From the NCBI GenBank assembly GCA_029465975.1, contig CM055750.1:330689-394688 (forward strand): 64,000 nucleotides of DNA. Direction: 5' to 3'. The notes beneath the pieces were generated by a model. That model was not told where the DNA came from. It did not search any database and was given only the letters and a program-made list of their open reading frames with translations. The translations under genes and the position numbers were made by a program. This document shows, in pieces, positions 25,156 through 37,326 of the stretch. Numbering within the stretch: position 1 is the stretch's first letter; each line of letters opens with the position of its first letter. The stretch comes from Dallia pectoralis. Lineage: Eukaryota; Chordata; Actinopteri; Esociformes; Umbridae.

Positions 25156-28100
25156 AGCTGTGTCTCTGACACATCACCGACACAAGGTGAACATCTGTAA
25201 TAAAACAAGCTGTGTCTCTGACACATCACCGACACAAGGTGAACATCTGTAATAAAACAAGCTGTGTCTCTGACACATCACCGACACAAGGTGAACATCT
25301 GTAATAAAACAAGCTGTGTCTCTGAGACCATCACTGATACAAGGTGAACATCTGTAATAAAACAAGCTGTGTCTCTGAGACCATCACAGATACAAGGTGA
25401 ACATCTGTAATAAAACAAGCTGTGTCTCTGAGACCATCACAGATACAAGGTGAACATCTGTAATAAAACAAGCTGTGTCTCTGAGACCATCACAGATACA
25501 AGGTGAACATCTGTAATAAAACAAGCTGTGTCTCTGAGACCATCACAGATACAAGGTGAACATCTGTAATAAAACAAGCTGTGTCTCTGAGACCATCACA
25601 GATACAAGGTGAACATCTGTAATAAAACAAGCTGTGTCTCTGAGACCATCACAGATACAAGGTGAACATCTGTAATAAAACAAGCTGTGTCTCTGAGACC
25701 ATCACAGATACAAGGTGAACATCTGTAATAAAACAAGCTGTGTCTCTGAGACCATCACAGATACAAGGTGAACATCTGTAATAAAACAAGCTGTGTCTCT
25801 GAGACCATCACAGATACAAGGTGAACATCTGTAATAAAACAAGCTGTGTCTCTGAGACCATCACAGATACAAGGTGAACATCTGTAATAAAACAAGCTGT
25901 GTCTCTGAGACCATCACAGATACAAGGTGAACATCTGTAATAAAACAAGCTGTGTCTCTGAGACCATCACAGATACAAGGTGAACATCTGTAATAAAACA
26001 AGCTGTGTCTCTGAGACCATCACAGATACAAGGTGAACATCTGTAATAAAACAAGCTGTGTCTCTGAGACCATCACAGATACAAGGTGAACATCTGTAAT
26101 AAAACAAGCTGTGTCTCTGAGACCATCACAGATACAAGGTGAACATCTGTAATAAAACAAGCTGTGTCTCTGAGACCATCACAGATACAAGGTGAACATC
26201 TGTAATAAAACAAGCTGTGTCTCTGAGACCATCACAGATACAAGGTGAACATCTGTAATAAAACAAGCTGTGTCTCTGAGACCATCACAGATACAAGGTG
26301 AACATCTGTAATAAAACAAGCTGTGTCTCTGAGACCATCACAGATACAAGGTGAACATCTGTAATAAAACAAGCTGTGTCTCTGAGACCATCACAGATAC
26401 AAGGTGAACATCTGTAATAAAACAAGCTGTGTCTCTGAGACCATCACAGATACAAGGTGAACATCTGTAATAAAACAAGCTGTGTCTCTGAGACCATCAC
26501 AGATACAAGGTGAACATCTGTAATAAAACAAGCTGTGTCTCTGAGACCATCACAGATACAAGGTGAACATCTGTAATAAAACAAGCTGTGTCTCTGAGAC
26601 CATCACAGATACAAGGTGAACATCTGTAATAAAACAAGCTGTGTCTCTGAGACCATCACAGATACAAGGTGAACATCTGTAATAAAACAAGCTGTGTCTC
26701 TGAGACCATCACAGATACAAGGTGAACATCTGTAATAAAACAAGCTGTGTCTCTGAGACCATCACAGATACAAGGTGAACATCTGTAATAAAACAAGCTG
26801 TGTCTCTGAGACCATCACAGATACAAGGTGAACATCTGTAATAAAACAAGCTGTGTCTCTGAGACCATCACAGATACAAGGTGAACATCTGTAATAAAAC
26901 AAGCTGTGTCTCTGAGACCATCACAGATACAAGGTGAACATCTGTAATAAAACAAGCTGTGTCTCTGAGACCATCACAGATACAAGGTGAACATCTGTAA
27001 TAAAACAAGCTGTGTCTCTGAGACCATCACAGATACAAGGTGAACATCTGTAATAAAACAAGCTGTGTCTCTGAGACCATCACAGATACAAGGTGAACAT
27101 CTGTAATAAAACAAGCTGTGTCTCTGAGACCATCACAGATACAAGGTGAACATCTGTAATAAAACAAGCTGTGTTTCTGAGACCATCACAGATACAAGGT
27201 GAACATCTGTAATAAAACAAGCTGTGTCTCTGAGACCATCACAGATACAAGGTGAACATCTGTAATAAAACAAGCTGTGTGTCTGAGACCATCACAGATA
27301 CAAGGTGAACATCTGTAATAAAACAAGCTGTGTCTCTGAGACCATCACAGATACAAGGTGAACATCTGTAATAAAACAAGCTGTGTCTCTGACACATCAC
27401 CGACACAAGGTGAACATCTGTAATAAAACAAGCTGTGTCTCTGACACATCACCGACACAAGGTGAACATCTGTAATAAAACAAGCTGTGTCTCTGAGACC
27501 ATCACTGATACAAGGTGAACATCTGTAATAAAACAAGCTGTGTCTCTGAGACCATCACAGATACAAGGTGAACATCTGTAATAAAACAAGCTGTGTCTCT
27601 GAGACCATCACAGATACAAGGTGAACATCTGTAATAAAACAAGCTGTGTCTCTGAGACCATCACAGATACAAGGTGAACATCTGTAATAAAACAAGCTGT
27701 GTCTCTGAGACCATCACAGATACAAGGTGAACATCTGTAATAAAACAAGCTGTGTCTCTGAGACCATCACAGATACAAGGTGAACATCTGTAATTAAACA
27801 AGCTGTGTCTCTGAGACCATCACAGATACAAGGTGAACATCTGTAATAAAACAAGCTGTGTCTCTGAGACCATCACAGATACAAGGTGAACATCTGTAAT
27901 AAAACAAGCTGTGTCTCTGAGACCATCACAGATACAAGGTGAACATCTGTAATAAAACAAGCTGTGTCTCTGAGACCATCACAGATACAAGGTGAACATC
28001 TGTAATAAAACAAGCTGTGTCTCTGAGACCATCACAGATACAAGGTGAACATCTGTAATAAAACAAGCTGTGTCTCTGAGACCATCACAGATACAAGGTG

Positions 28101-29056
28101 AACATCTGTAATAAAACAAGCTGTGTCTCTGAGACCATCACAGATACAAGGTGAACATCTGTAATAAAACAAGCTGTGTCTCTGAGACCATCACAGATAC
28201 AGATACAAGGTGAACATCTGTAATAAAACAAGCTGTGTCTCTGAGACCATCACAGATACAAGGTGAACATCTGTAATAAAACAAGCTGTGTCTCTGAGAC
28301 CATCACAGATACAAGGTGAACATCTGTAATAAAACAAGCTGTGTCTCTGAGACCATCACAGATACAAGGTGAACATCTGTAATAAAACAAGCTGTGTCTC
28401 TGAGACCATCACAGATACAAGGTGAACATCTGTAATAAAACAAGCTGTGTCTCTGAGACCATCACAGATACAAGGTGAACATCTGTAATAAAACAAGCTG
28501 TGTCTCTGAGACCATCACAGATACAAGGTGAACATCTGTAATAAAACAAGCTGTGTCTCTGAGACCATCACAGATACAAGGTGAACATCTGTAATAAAAC
28601 AAGCTGTGTCTCTGAGACCATCACAGATACAAGGTGAACATCTGTAATAAAACAAGCTGTGTCTCTGAGACCATCACAGATACAAGGTGAACATCTGTAA
28701 TAAAACAAGCTGTGTCTCTGAGACCATCACAGATACAAGGTGAACTCTGAGACCATCACAGATACAAGGTGAACATCTGTAATAAAACAAGCTGTGTCTC
28801 TGAGACCATCACAGATACAAGGTGAACATCTGTAATAAAACAAGCTGTGTGTCTGAGACCATCACAGATACAAGGTGAACATCTGTAATAAAACAAGCTG
28901 TGTCTCTGAGACCATCACAGATACAAGGTGAACATCTGTAATAAAACAAGCTGTGTCTCTGAGACCATCACAGATACAAGGTGAACATCTGTAATAAAAC
29001 AAGCTGTGTCTCTGAGACCATCACAGATACAAGGTGAATAAACTGTAAATAAAACA
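25156..29056. repeat. 53-bp minisatellite (about 73 copies)
   Basis: The unit is aagctgtgtctctgagacca plus tcacagatacaaggtgaacatctgtaataaaac. Most copies are identical. A rare 52-bp variant (gacacatcaccgacac) followed by a ctgatac variant occurs at 25160-25340 and again at 27383-27500, so a block of about 2.17 kb was duplicated. Each unit carries AATAAA on the plus strand. A partial unit lies at about 28742. Confidence 0.98.
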
Positions 29057-30424
29057 ACTCCACCTGGGTGTGATTTAATTTATTGTACAATATGATGATG
29101 AAGAGGACAATTCTGGTAGCATGAGTACAACTTGTTTTCAAATGTCAGTTTTAATGTTTCTTTCTTCAATCAAATACACAGAGCAAACACTAAAGTAAAA
29201 CAGAGAAAGGGACAGACAAAAAAGACAGGGAAAGACAGAGAAAAGGGAGATGTATATAGAAAAGTAGACTTATATCTAGTGTAGTGTTCTATTCATTTGT
29301 ATGTAAATCCAGTCGTTTACGGTTGCCTTAACCAATCAGGGATCAGGATTGCCTTAACCAATCAGGGATCAGGATTGCCTTAACCAATCAGGGATCATGA
29401 TTGCAGAATGACAAATAAACAGGTGGCAGAAACACGCCCTCAATCTGAAGGTCTACAAGTCCCACCGTGGGTGAACATGTTCTCCACTTTGTCACGTTTG
29501 TATGTTCTGTGTTTTAATATGGCTCTGCTCTAAACCTGTAGCTCCGTAAGGAATTACTTTACACAGTGGAGTGACATAGTGTATTCAAAAATGAACCAAC
29601 AAACAGAAGCCAGATGGATCGCGCCATACAAAAAAATCCTTGTTATTTACAAAATTAGCATATCCTTGAATTGTTGACAAACTAACGAGGAACTTGAGAG
29701 AGTCAGAGCGAGAGAAAGAGAGAGAGAGAGAGAGATTCAAAAGGCCATAATAAATGTTCTGTGTCATAATCTTAGATCTAGCTGCTCACAATGTCACACT
29801 GAATGCAATGCTACAAAACTAATACTGGGTCCCTTAAACCCTATAGAACAGGCTACAAGTTATGTTACAGAGTAAACCAAAGCATTTATTATTACACAGT
29901 CCTTATGATGCAGTCTACAACATAATAAGAGAAACTAATGAGAAACTTTAACCAATCTATGGAACATCATTCTTTTTCTTTTGAACAAACAACAACGACA
30001 CAGATCTGAAGAGTTGAAGTGACAAGCCTTCATTCAGCTGGGTCCAATAACCAGATATGGTTCTTCATATCCGAACTGAACGGTTAAACACATCCAGAAC
30101 ACGACCCTGTTGTTAAAGCAACTCTAATTGTAGGATGGAAACACATTAAACATGTTAACATGGGTGTTGCTGTCCGCTACATATTCAATGTGAGTTGTCA
30201 TGCACACAATCACATTGAGTCTTTGTGAATTGTAGCACTGCTTCTGACTACAGTCCCTGGTTGGAAGAAGTGCCTTATGGGAAACCGAGTTCCATAAGAT
30301 AACACATGTAAAAGTAACAGTGATATGAAGTACAACTTGTACCTCAACTAAAATGGATCTAGAATCTAGAAGAGGCATTGATAAAAATAATAAAATATAT
30401 GAAAAACTGATCTGCTTTGCGTTT
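29057..30424. other. Unique flank downstream of fbxl17, with small repeats
   Basis: Contains three copies of gattgccttaaccaatcagg (about 29320-29402, 26-bp period) and a GA tract at 29712-29734. As fbxl17 is transcribed leftward, part of this may be 3' UTR, but I cannot place its end. No other gene seen. Confidence 0.55.
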
Positions 30425-30815
30425 GTTAGTAATCTGTGTGTGTGTTTTAACTGTGTGTGTTAGTAATCTGTGTTTCAACTGTGTTTTTTAGTACTGTGTG
30501 TGTGTGCAAGATTCAAATGTGTTTGTGTGTGTTAGTAATCTGTGTGTGTGTGTTTTAACTGTGTGTGTTAGTAATCTGTGTTTCAACTGTGTGTGTTAGT
30601 AATCTGTGTTTCAACTGTGTGTGTTAGTAATCTGTGTTTCAACTGTGTGTGTTAGTAATCTGTGTTTCAACTGTGTTTGTTAGTAATCTGTGTGTATGTT
30701 TTAACTGTGTGTGTTAGTAATCTGTGTTTCAACTGTGTGTGTTAGTAATCTGTATGTATGTTTTAACTGTGTGTGTTAGTAATCTGTGTGTATGTTTTAA
30801 CTCTGTGCATTAGTA
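30425..30815. repeat. 28-bp TG-rich minisatellite
   Basis: The unit is gtgtgttagtaatctgtgtt plus tcaactgt, about 13 uneven copies. It is followed by TG-rich sequence to 30988. Confidence 0.9.
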
Positions 30816-30910
30816 CTAGGTGTGTGTGTGTTTTTTTTAACAAAATGTTTTTAGAGTGCATGTGTTTTCACAAAGTGTGTGTGTGTGTGTTTGTATTCTC
30901 TATGTGTGTT

Positions 30911-30916
30911 TTTATT
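30911..30916 (-). terminator. Candidate fbxl17 poly(A) signal
   Basis: AATAAA on the minus strand, about 750 bases past the fbxl17 stop and just beyond the 34-bp array in the direction of transcription. It is only one of several AT-rich candidates, so this is an inference from position. Confidence 0.25.
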
Positions 30917-30987
30917 GTGGTTGTGTGTTTTGTAGTGCACATATGTGAGGTTATATTTGCTCTGTGTGTGTGTGTGTGTGTGTGTGT

Positions 30988-31700
30988 CTATGGGCCAGTA
31001 GATGTGTTGGGGCTCCAGTAACTATAGTAACTATGGGCCAGTAGATGTGTTGGGGCTCCAGTATCTATGGGCCAGTAGATGTGTTGGGGCTCCAGTATCT
31101 ATGGGCCAGTAGATGTGTTGGGGCTCCAGTATCTATGGGCCAGTAGATGTGTTGGGGCTCCAGTATCTATGGGCCAGTAGATGTGTTGGGGCTCCAGTAT
31201 CTATGGGCCAGTAGATGTGTTGGGGCTCCAGTATCTATGGGCCAGTAGATGTGTTGGGGCTCCAGTATCTATGGGCCAGTAGATGTGTTGGGGCTCCAGT
31301 ATCTATGGGCCAGTAGATGTGTTGGGGCTCCAGTATCTATGGGCCAGTAGATGTGTTGGGGCTCCAGTAACTATGGGCCAGTAGATGTGTTGGGGCTCCA
31401 GTATCTATGGGCCAGTAGATGTGTTGGGGCTCCAGTATCTATAGTAACTATGGGCCAGTAGATGTGTTGGGGCTCCAGTAACTATAGGCCAGTAGATGTG
31501 TTGGGGCTCCAGTAACTATAGTAACTATGGGCCAGTAGATGTGTTGGGGCTCCAGTATCTATGGGCCAGTAGATGTGTTGGGGCTCCAGTAACTATAGTA
31601 ACTATGGGCCAGTAGATGTGTTGGGGCTCCAGTAACTATGGGCCAGTAGATGTGTTGGGGCTCCAGTATCTATGGGCCAGTAGATGTGTTGGGGCTCCAG
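30988..31700. repeat. 34-bp minisatellite overlapping the fbxl17 stop codon (about 20 copies)
   Basis: Plus-strand unit: ctatgggccagtagatgtgt plus tggggctccagtat. Some copies have an extra agtaactat. The right-most copy (31670-31700) is the end of the fbxl17 coding sequence, read on the minus strand from the last Trp codon to TAG. The rest would be 3' UTR. Confidence 0.96.
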
Positions 31701-31807
31701 CCCATCTGGTAAGCTCTCTCCAGGGTCTTCTTGCAGTCCTGCATCACAGTACTGAACACTATGTGAGGGTACTGGATGACCAGCCTCTCCACTGTCTCCT
31801 CGTTCAC
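31670..31807 (-). CDS. fbxl17: F-box/LRR-repeat protein 17, terminal coding exon
   Basis: FBXL17 is the substrate receptor of an SCF ubiquitin ligase that removes wrongly paired BTB-domain proteins. This exon codes for 45 residues, VNEETVERLVIQYPH...QMGWSPNTSTGP, then TAG. The stretch up to QMGW closely follows my recollection of the vertebrate FBXL17 C-terminus, which forms the last helix that packs across the bound BTB domain. The acceptor is tttggtttttgcag at 31821-31808 on the minus strand. The exon starts in phase 0, which fits the phase-0 end of the exon at 59674. The final eight codons and the stop lie inside the first unit of the 34-bp minisatellite, so the tail after Trp is likely lineage-specific. 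Identification is from memory of the family, without alignment. Confidence 0.9.
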   Translation of the reverse strand: MNEETVERLVIQYPHIVFSTVMQDCKKTLERAYQMGWSPNTSTGP

Positions 31808-31821
31808 CTGCAAAAACCAAA

Positions 31822-32146
31822 CAAGATGAGTTAAAGACACAGCAAGAGAGCAGCCGCCTGCATCATCAAGAACAGCCACATTAGAGGGACAGATACCTGA
31901 ATGTCACAACCCATATTTCCATAGTGGAGATTCAGAACAGAAAGATCCCAGATATAGTGGGGTCCCAGAGACAGAAAGAGATACCAAATAGAGATCACAG
32001 AGAAAGGTGGATCCTGGAGAAAGAGAACGTTCTCAGAAAGCGAGTAAGATCAGAAAGATCAGAGATCCCAGATTGTAGAGATTGAAAACAAGCATCTTCC
32101 TCTAATTAGCGTTCGAACAGGCAGAGTCGGGGCAGGACTGGGAGGA
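31822..32146. other. Intronic unique sequence next to the last exon
   Basis: Purine-rich unique sequence (agatcccagata, cagaaagaga) with weak internal repetition. No separate feature seen. Confidence 0.5.
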
Positions 32147-32762
32147 CCCTGATGACCACAGAGAATAGGAGGACCATGATGACCACAGTGGGGAGAAGGG
32201 TTACAGTCAGGCTGACAGTGAACAGGAGGACCGTGATGACCACAGAGAACAGGAGGACCATGATGACCACAGTGGGGAGAAGGGTTACAGTCAGGCTGAC
32301 AGTGAACAGGAGGACCGTGATGACCACAGAGAACAGGAGGACCGTGATGACCACAGAGAACAGGAGGACCGTGATGACCACAGAGAACAGGAGGACCGTG
32401 ATGACCACAGAACAGGACCCTGGTGACCACAGAGAATAGGAGGACCATGATGACCACAGTGGGGAGAAGGGTTACAGTCAGGCTGACAGAGAACAGGAGG
32501 ACCGTGATGACCACAGAGAACAGGAGGACCGAGATGACCACAGAGAACAGGAGGACCGTGATGACCACAGTGGGGAGAAGGGTTACAGTCAGGCTGACAG
32601 TGAACAGGAGGACCGTGATGACCACAGAGACCAGGAGGACCGTGATGACCACAGAGACCAGGAGGACCGTGATGACCACAGAGACCAGGAGGACCGTGAT
32701 GACCACAGAGACCAGGAGGACCGTGATGACCACAAAGAACAGGAGGACCGTGATGACCACAG
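32147..32762. repeat. 27-bp minisatellite with a 57-bp variant
   Basis: The unit is gaccacagagaacaggagga plus ccgtgat. Several copies are replaced by a longer form carrying gtggggagaagggttacagt and caggctgacagtg. Both forms are multiples of three, which keeps all frames open; the Arg/Thr-rich and Ser-rich frames are artefacts. Confidence 0.95.
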
Positions 32763-33281
32763 TGGGGTCTCAACCTCCCCTCTCGCACGCTCTCGCGCAC
32801 GCACACACTCTCACACTCTCTGGCACAAGGACACTATCCAGAGACAAAATGTGTAAATACACACACACACACATTTCTATAGAATATGTAGAATATGTTT
32901 GCTCACAAACAAGTTGCCTTACGATGTACAGTAGACATTTAAATAACACATGTCTAAACTAAACTATGGTTTTGTACGTACAGTATATTTAAGATTCAAT
33001 TACTGGAATTCTCTCAACAAGTTAAACTCCAAACTGTTTTTCACAACTGGTCTACAAAATTAACAGAGTGGTAAGAAGTGAAGTGTCAGAGAAGGCTCAT
33101 TAGAGAAATAAATGACAGGCTCTTGTTTGCTTTCATAACATATTACAGTATATTGTAGGGAAGACAATAGAATGCAACCCCCATCAAACTCGTTAATCAG
33201 GCCTTAATTACAATTAAGAGGGATCTAAAAAAACAGGCCTGTCAATGTGATGGGAGGCAATTAGCTTCATTAGAGCAGCGC
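32763..33281. other. Intronic unique sequence with a homeodomain-site-rich block
   Basis: Includes short CA/CG-rich sequence to about 32870. The block at about 33110-33275 is rich in TAAT cores (gttaatcagg, cttaattacaattaag, gcaattagcttcattag), the look of a conserved non-coding element. Conservation cannot be tested here. Confidence 0.35.
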
Positions 33282-33425
33282 TGTGTTCAGAGTAAACACG
33301 TTTGACACAAAATGGCTTCTAATCAAATCTGTGTTCAGAGTAAACACGTTTGACACAAAATGGCTTCTAATCAAATCTGTGTTCAGAGTAAACACGTTTG
33401 ACACAAAATGGCTCCCAATCAAACC
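33282..33425. repeat. 48-bp tandem repeat (3 copies)
   Basis: Three near-identical copies of gtgttcagagtaaacacgtt plus tgacacaaaatggcttctaatcaaatct. They start at the right edge of the TAAT-rich block. Confidence 0.95.
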
Positions 33426-33924
33426 GTTGAATCATCGTCTAATTGCTATTTGCTTCAACAGTGAAAGTGTTTTAGTCTCAACAAAACCACTGTTTGATGG
33501 GCTTTACGTGAAAGTTTTTCCATGATCTGTGATGTTCTTTGCACATTAGTTTCTTAATCAGACCAAATAAATACACAATGGAAAAAAAGTTAAATAAAGA
33601 TACTTATTTAACGGTTTTCGGTTGGTGAAGTGAGTTTGAGTGTTTTTCCCTCTGACCATATCGAGGTCTAACGTCATCAGTATTCATTATTATGATGTGG
33701 ATATTAGCTTAGTACAGAACAACATTTGGTTTTAAATAATGAAGGGACTTAATCTGTTGCTGTGAAAAACAGAGTGTAATAAACCTAAAGTGATGAATAA
33801 ATAAACCACTGCATTGCCACATATGATTCTTACTTTTTCACATCACCACACCTGCTTGGTATTTACAGCTAGCCTGACAGCAACACACGCTCGCACGCGC
33901 ACGCACACGCACACAGACAGACAG
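33426..33924. other. Intronic unique sequence, no gene seen
   Basis: AT-rich unique sequence with a short acacgc-type run near 33886-33915. Confidence 0.55.
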
Positions 33925-34110
33925 TCTCAGAGACCGGGAGAAAGAGTTGGAGAGAAAGAGTCAGAGAAGGAGAGAGAGTTGGAGTCAGATAGAGATGGAG
34001 AGAGGAGAGAGAGAGAGGGAGAGAGAGGAGAGAGAGAGAGAGAGAGGAGAGAGAGGAGAGAGAGAGAGAGAGAGTTGGAGTCAGATAAAGATGGAGAGAG
34101 GAGAGGACAA
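33925..34110. repeat. GA-rich tract with a 28-bp sub-repeat
   Basis: GAGAGA tract in which gttggagtcagataaagatg-type blocks recur at about 33978 and 34073. Confidence 0.92.
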
Positions 34111-35574
34111 ATAGCATCTTCCGTTTAACACCACTCTTATTTGGACACAATTGAAGGGAAACCAGTGATTGACAACATTTTCAATTCAAATAAAGACTGT
34201 GAAATAAAGTCAAATCCCTTTTGCTAAATGAGTGTTCCTCAGTCAACCATGTTCGATCTATAGGTAATTTAAAGTCTGTCTGTGTGTGTGTGTGTGTGTG
34301 CGTGTGTGTAAGTAAGCGAGAGATTAAATGTGTGTGTAGAAAAAAAAGAAACATAGAGTAGGTGTGTGAGAGAGACAGTGTGTGTGTGTGTGTGTGTGTG
34401 TGTGGTTACAGCTGTTTCTTGGAGTAGCATTTCAGTCCTGGTTCAGTCTAGCAGTGACAGACTCGTACATCTGACCTGGGACCTGTGCTTCTCATGGATG
34501 CTGCAGCAGCTCACATTATTACAAGCAGGAGTTTTAAGTGGTACTTTCATATGCTAATGTGAACATCTCCATTTACGGCTTATAGCCTTCTGCGAGTAAC
34601 CACGCCACTAAAACACCTCGTAAAGATGAGATATGCTGGTGAGGGAACAGGAAAAGACAGGCTCCTAAATCGCTAACTAGATACACAAACGACTCAGGTG
34701 ACGGTCTGGTTGTCTTTCACCAACGCAATAGAAAGAAAATAAATGGGGAAAATAACAGAACAAAACGCATGGGGAATCTCTTAGGGGTCTGGACATACTG
34801 ACAGTGAGGGCCGATTGTCTCCGTAACGCCGGGAGTGACCGCTGGACGTTAGACAGGTGTGACCTGTTTGACTCCCTGAGGTAGATTACGTGCCGGCCAG
34901 ATCCAGTGATCGTCTCCAGCACACATTCTTAAGAGAATTCCTCCTGGTTGAGCGAGAAGTGTTTCAAAAAGCAAGTCGACATCGCAAATGTAACCTGGAT
35001 GGGGTAACCTTTCATATATGAAGAATACCCATGTAATACCGCATACGACAGTGCACTCAGACAGCCATGTAGAAAGATAACTAGTATTTAGATAAAGACA
35101 TGTATAGTTTAGTGTAACCCTCTGTGCCTCTATAAACAATGGATGGTTCAAAAGGGTTCCATTTGTACTGTTCATTATACTGTTTGTTCACATAGGAAGA
35201 GTCAAACACAATCAACACTAAGGAGTTTTACTCCAATGCACACGTGACTCTGCCACAACCAATCAATGTCTCAAAGAACCATTTAAGCCCATAAAGAAAT
35301 GCTGTGGATCAGGGTGAATTTATGGAGGCCCTAAAAACGCCCGCTAACACAACATACCGCTGTAAAGTTTCTAAACAAGCGGCTGGACGTTTTGACGGAC
35401 GAATGGCAGATATCGGTCTGGTGGTGAAAAAGAGTTGTGTGGAGATGGAACGAGATTAAGGAGAAGAGGGAAGGGGAAGGTGGAGAGGCCTGGGAAAGAG
35501 AGGAAGAGGAATGTGATGGAAGAGCATTTAGTATGAATATCACAGTTATGTTTCTGAAGAGCACACCAGCGCCT
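34111..35574. other. Intronic unique sequence with two TG tracts
   Basis: TG runs lie at about 34275-34308 and 34377-34404. A 108-codon minus-strand frame (34849-35175, ATG start) matches nothing I recognise and lacks support as an exon. Confidence 0.55.
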
Positions 35575-36735
35575 ATTGACATTTTGTTGTGTTTCAGAAT
35601 TAATGATTTTGTAAACATATTGCCTTGAATCTATGCACAGAATCCCATAACGACATTACAAAAACACATTTTTTGAAATACTTTACATATCTCCTACATA
35701 AACACAACATGACACAATTAACTATATCACGTATCATGATTCCTACATAGAACTTTCCCCAGAGCACAGTAAGCTTCATCATTGTCAAATTAAAAACGTT
35801 TATAACACTAATGCTAAAAGCTAACACTAATTATGTGGCTAATACCTTTCCTACATTGAAGAATGTTGGTGGGAGCATCATGTTATGGGGACGCTTCTCA
35901 GTTACAAAAACTGGGAGAAGCAAACCTGGTCCCAATCTGGTCCCAAAACTAACCTGGTCCCAAACCTGGTCCCAAACTGGTCCCAAACTTAACCTGGTCC
36001 CAAAACTAACCTGGTCCCAAACTTAACCTGGTCCCAAACTTAACCTGGTCCCAAACCTGGTCCCAAACCAGTCCGGACCGCTAACTGCGGGTCTGCATTG
36101 GTTGTGGTTGTTCTTCAATAACACCATCTCAAATTAATTTGTGTAAGAAACAAGCGAGCTGCAGGGGAAGAAATCGAAAGTGGTAGTGACGCAAAACATG
36201 TCTACGTAAGTATAAGACATTATTTACATACTCATAACAGAACCCCTCTTGGTAGGAAATAAGAATTTAGTCTGCTTATTTTACTGTGTTCATTATTCCA
36301 AACCATATTTAGATTTAACAACAGCTTGACCAACCAAATTATGCATCAGTAGCTTTAAAACAAAGTAAAATATCTCATCACTACAACCGCCCATAGTATA
36401 ACACACAAGCACGACAACGCTGGAGTGACTCCTGTGATGTGTGAAGGTCCTGGAGTAGCTCAGCCAAAGCCCCAACTTGAACCCAATTGAACATCTGTGG
36501 GGAGACCTAAAGATTGCAATTATCTGACACTCCCCATCCAATCTGACAGAGCTTGACAGGATCAAGAAGAAAGAATGTGAAAAACAGCCCAAATTAAGGT
36601 GTGCAAAGTTGGTAAAGGCAAGAAGACACTAAGCTGTGATTGCTGCCAAAGGCACTTCTACAAAGTACTGGACAAAGGTTCTGAATACTGATGTAGCTGA
36701 CAGTCAGTTGAGTTTTTTTTTCAATAAACGGTACA
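35575..36735 (+). mobile_element. Degraded Tc1/mariner-like transposon
   Basis: A 5' terminal part (about 35575-35690: attttgttgtgtttcagaat, then cccataacgacattacaaaa) has the look of fish Tc1-like ends. Coding remnants follow: NVGGSIMLWGRFSVTKTG at about 35865-35918, then SQSPNLNPIEHLWGDLKIA at about 36464-36520 with an in-frame stop just before it. The second block holds the Glu of the DD34E catalytic triad. The 3' part ends with gctgccaaaggcacttctac and ctgaatactgatgtagctg. The 5' half of the transposase, with the DNA-binding domain, is missing. A tandem repeat (35921-36066) has replaced part of the middle. Dead copy. Confidence 0.8.
35921..36066. repeat. Short-unit repeat (aacctggtcccaaac)
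   Basis: About nine irregular copies of cctggtcccaaac(tt/aac)taa, expanded inside the Tc1-like remnant right after its GGSIMLWG block. Confidence 0.92.
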
Positions 36736-37326
36736 GTTATTATCGGTATTGGGTATTAGGCGTATTACGGCATTTATTTATAATAGTATCAAGTAATTTG
36801 TGTCATTGATCAGTGGGTTTTTCAAGTGTCAGACAAACCCAGAGTATATAGAAGATTATTGAAAACAGCGTTTATCTATTGCATGGAAAAATTACTGGCC
36901 GCAAGAAATGATTATTCACAATGCTCAAACCACTTAAACATTAACATTCAAATATTTGAACTGAATAATAGATGTATTGTTTACAACACATGATATTACC
37001 AAAGCCAACTACTAAAACCCAGAGATTTCTCTAATCACAAGTTAAAATTGATTGAATCAAATAAAACGATTTAGCTCTAATTAGTTCTGCTGCAGTCATT
37101 GATGTCGTAATGTATATTTAATGCATAATGTGTTTCAGTCTGGCGTAACAAGATTTAAAATGATGTGATTTCAAAGACAACATCTGCTGACAGTCAAAGT
37201 ATTCGGTTGATGACGAACAAACAAGACAGCCTTTAATAATCCCAGAAGGTTTGAAAGATGTTTAAATGTTCTGTTCTTCTGTCCATAAATGAATTATCAC
37301 AAAGAAAAACCAGTCCCACCAATATA
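36736..37326. other. Intronic unique sequence, no gene seen
   Basis: AT-rich unique sequence with no recognised feature. Confidence 0.55.

Noticed and set aside
34849..35175. 108-codon minus-strand frame with an ATG start
   Set aside because: No family recognised, no conserved motif, and it lies in the fbxl17 intron without matching splice signals. It cannot be excluded but is not supported.
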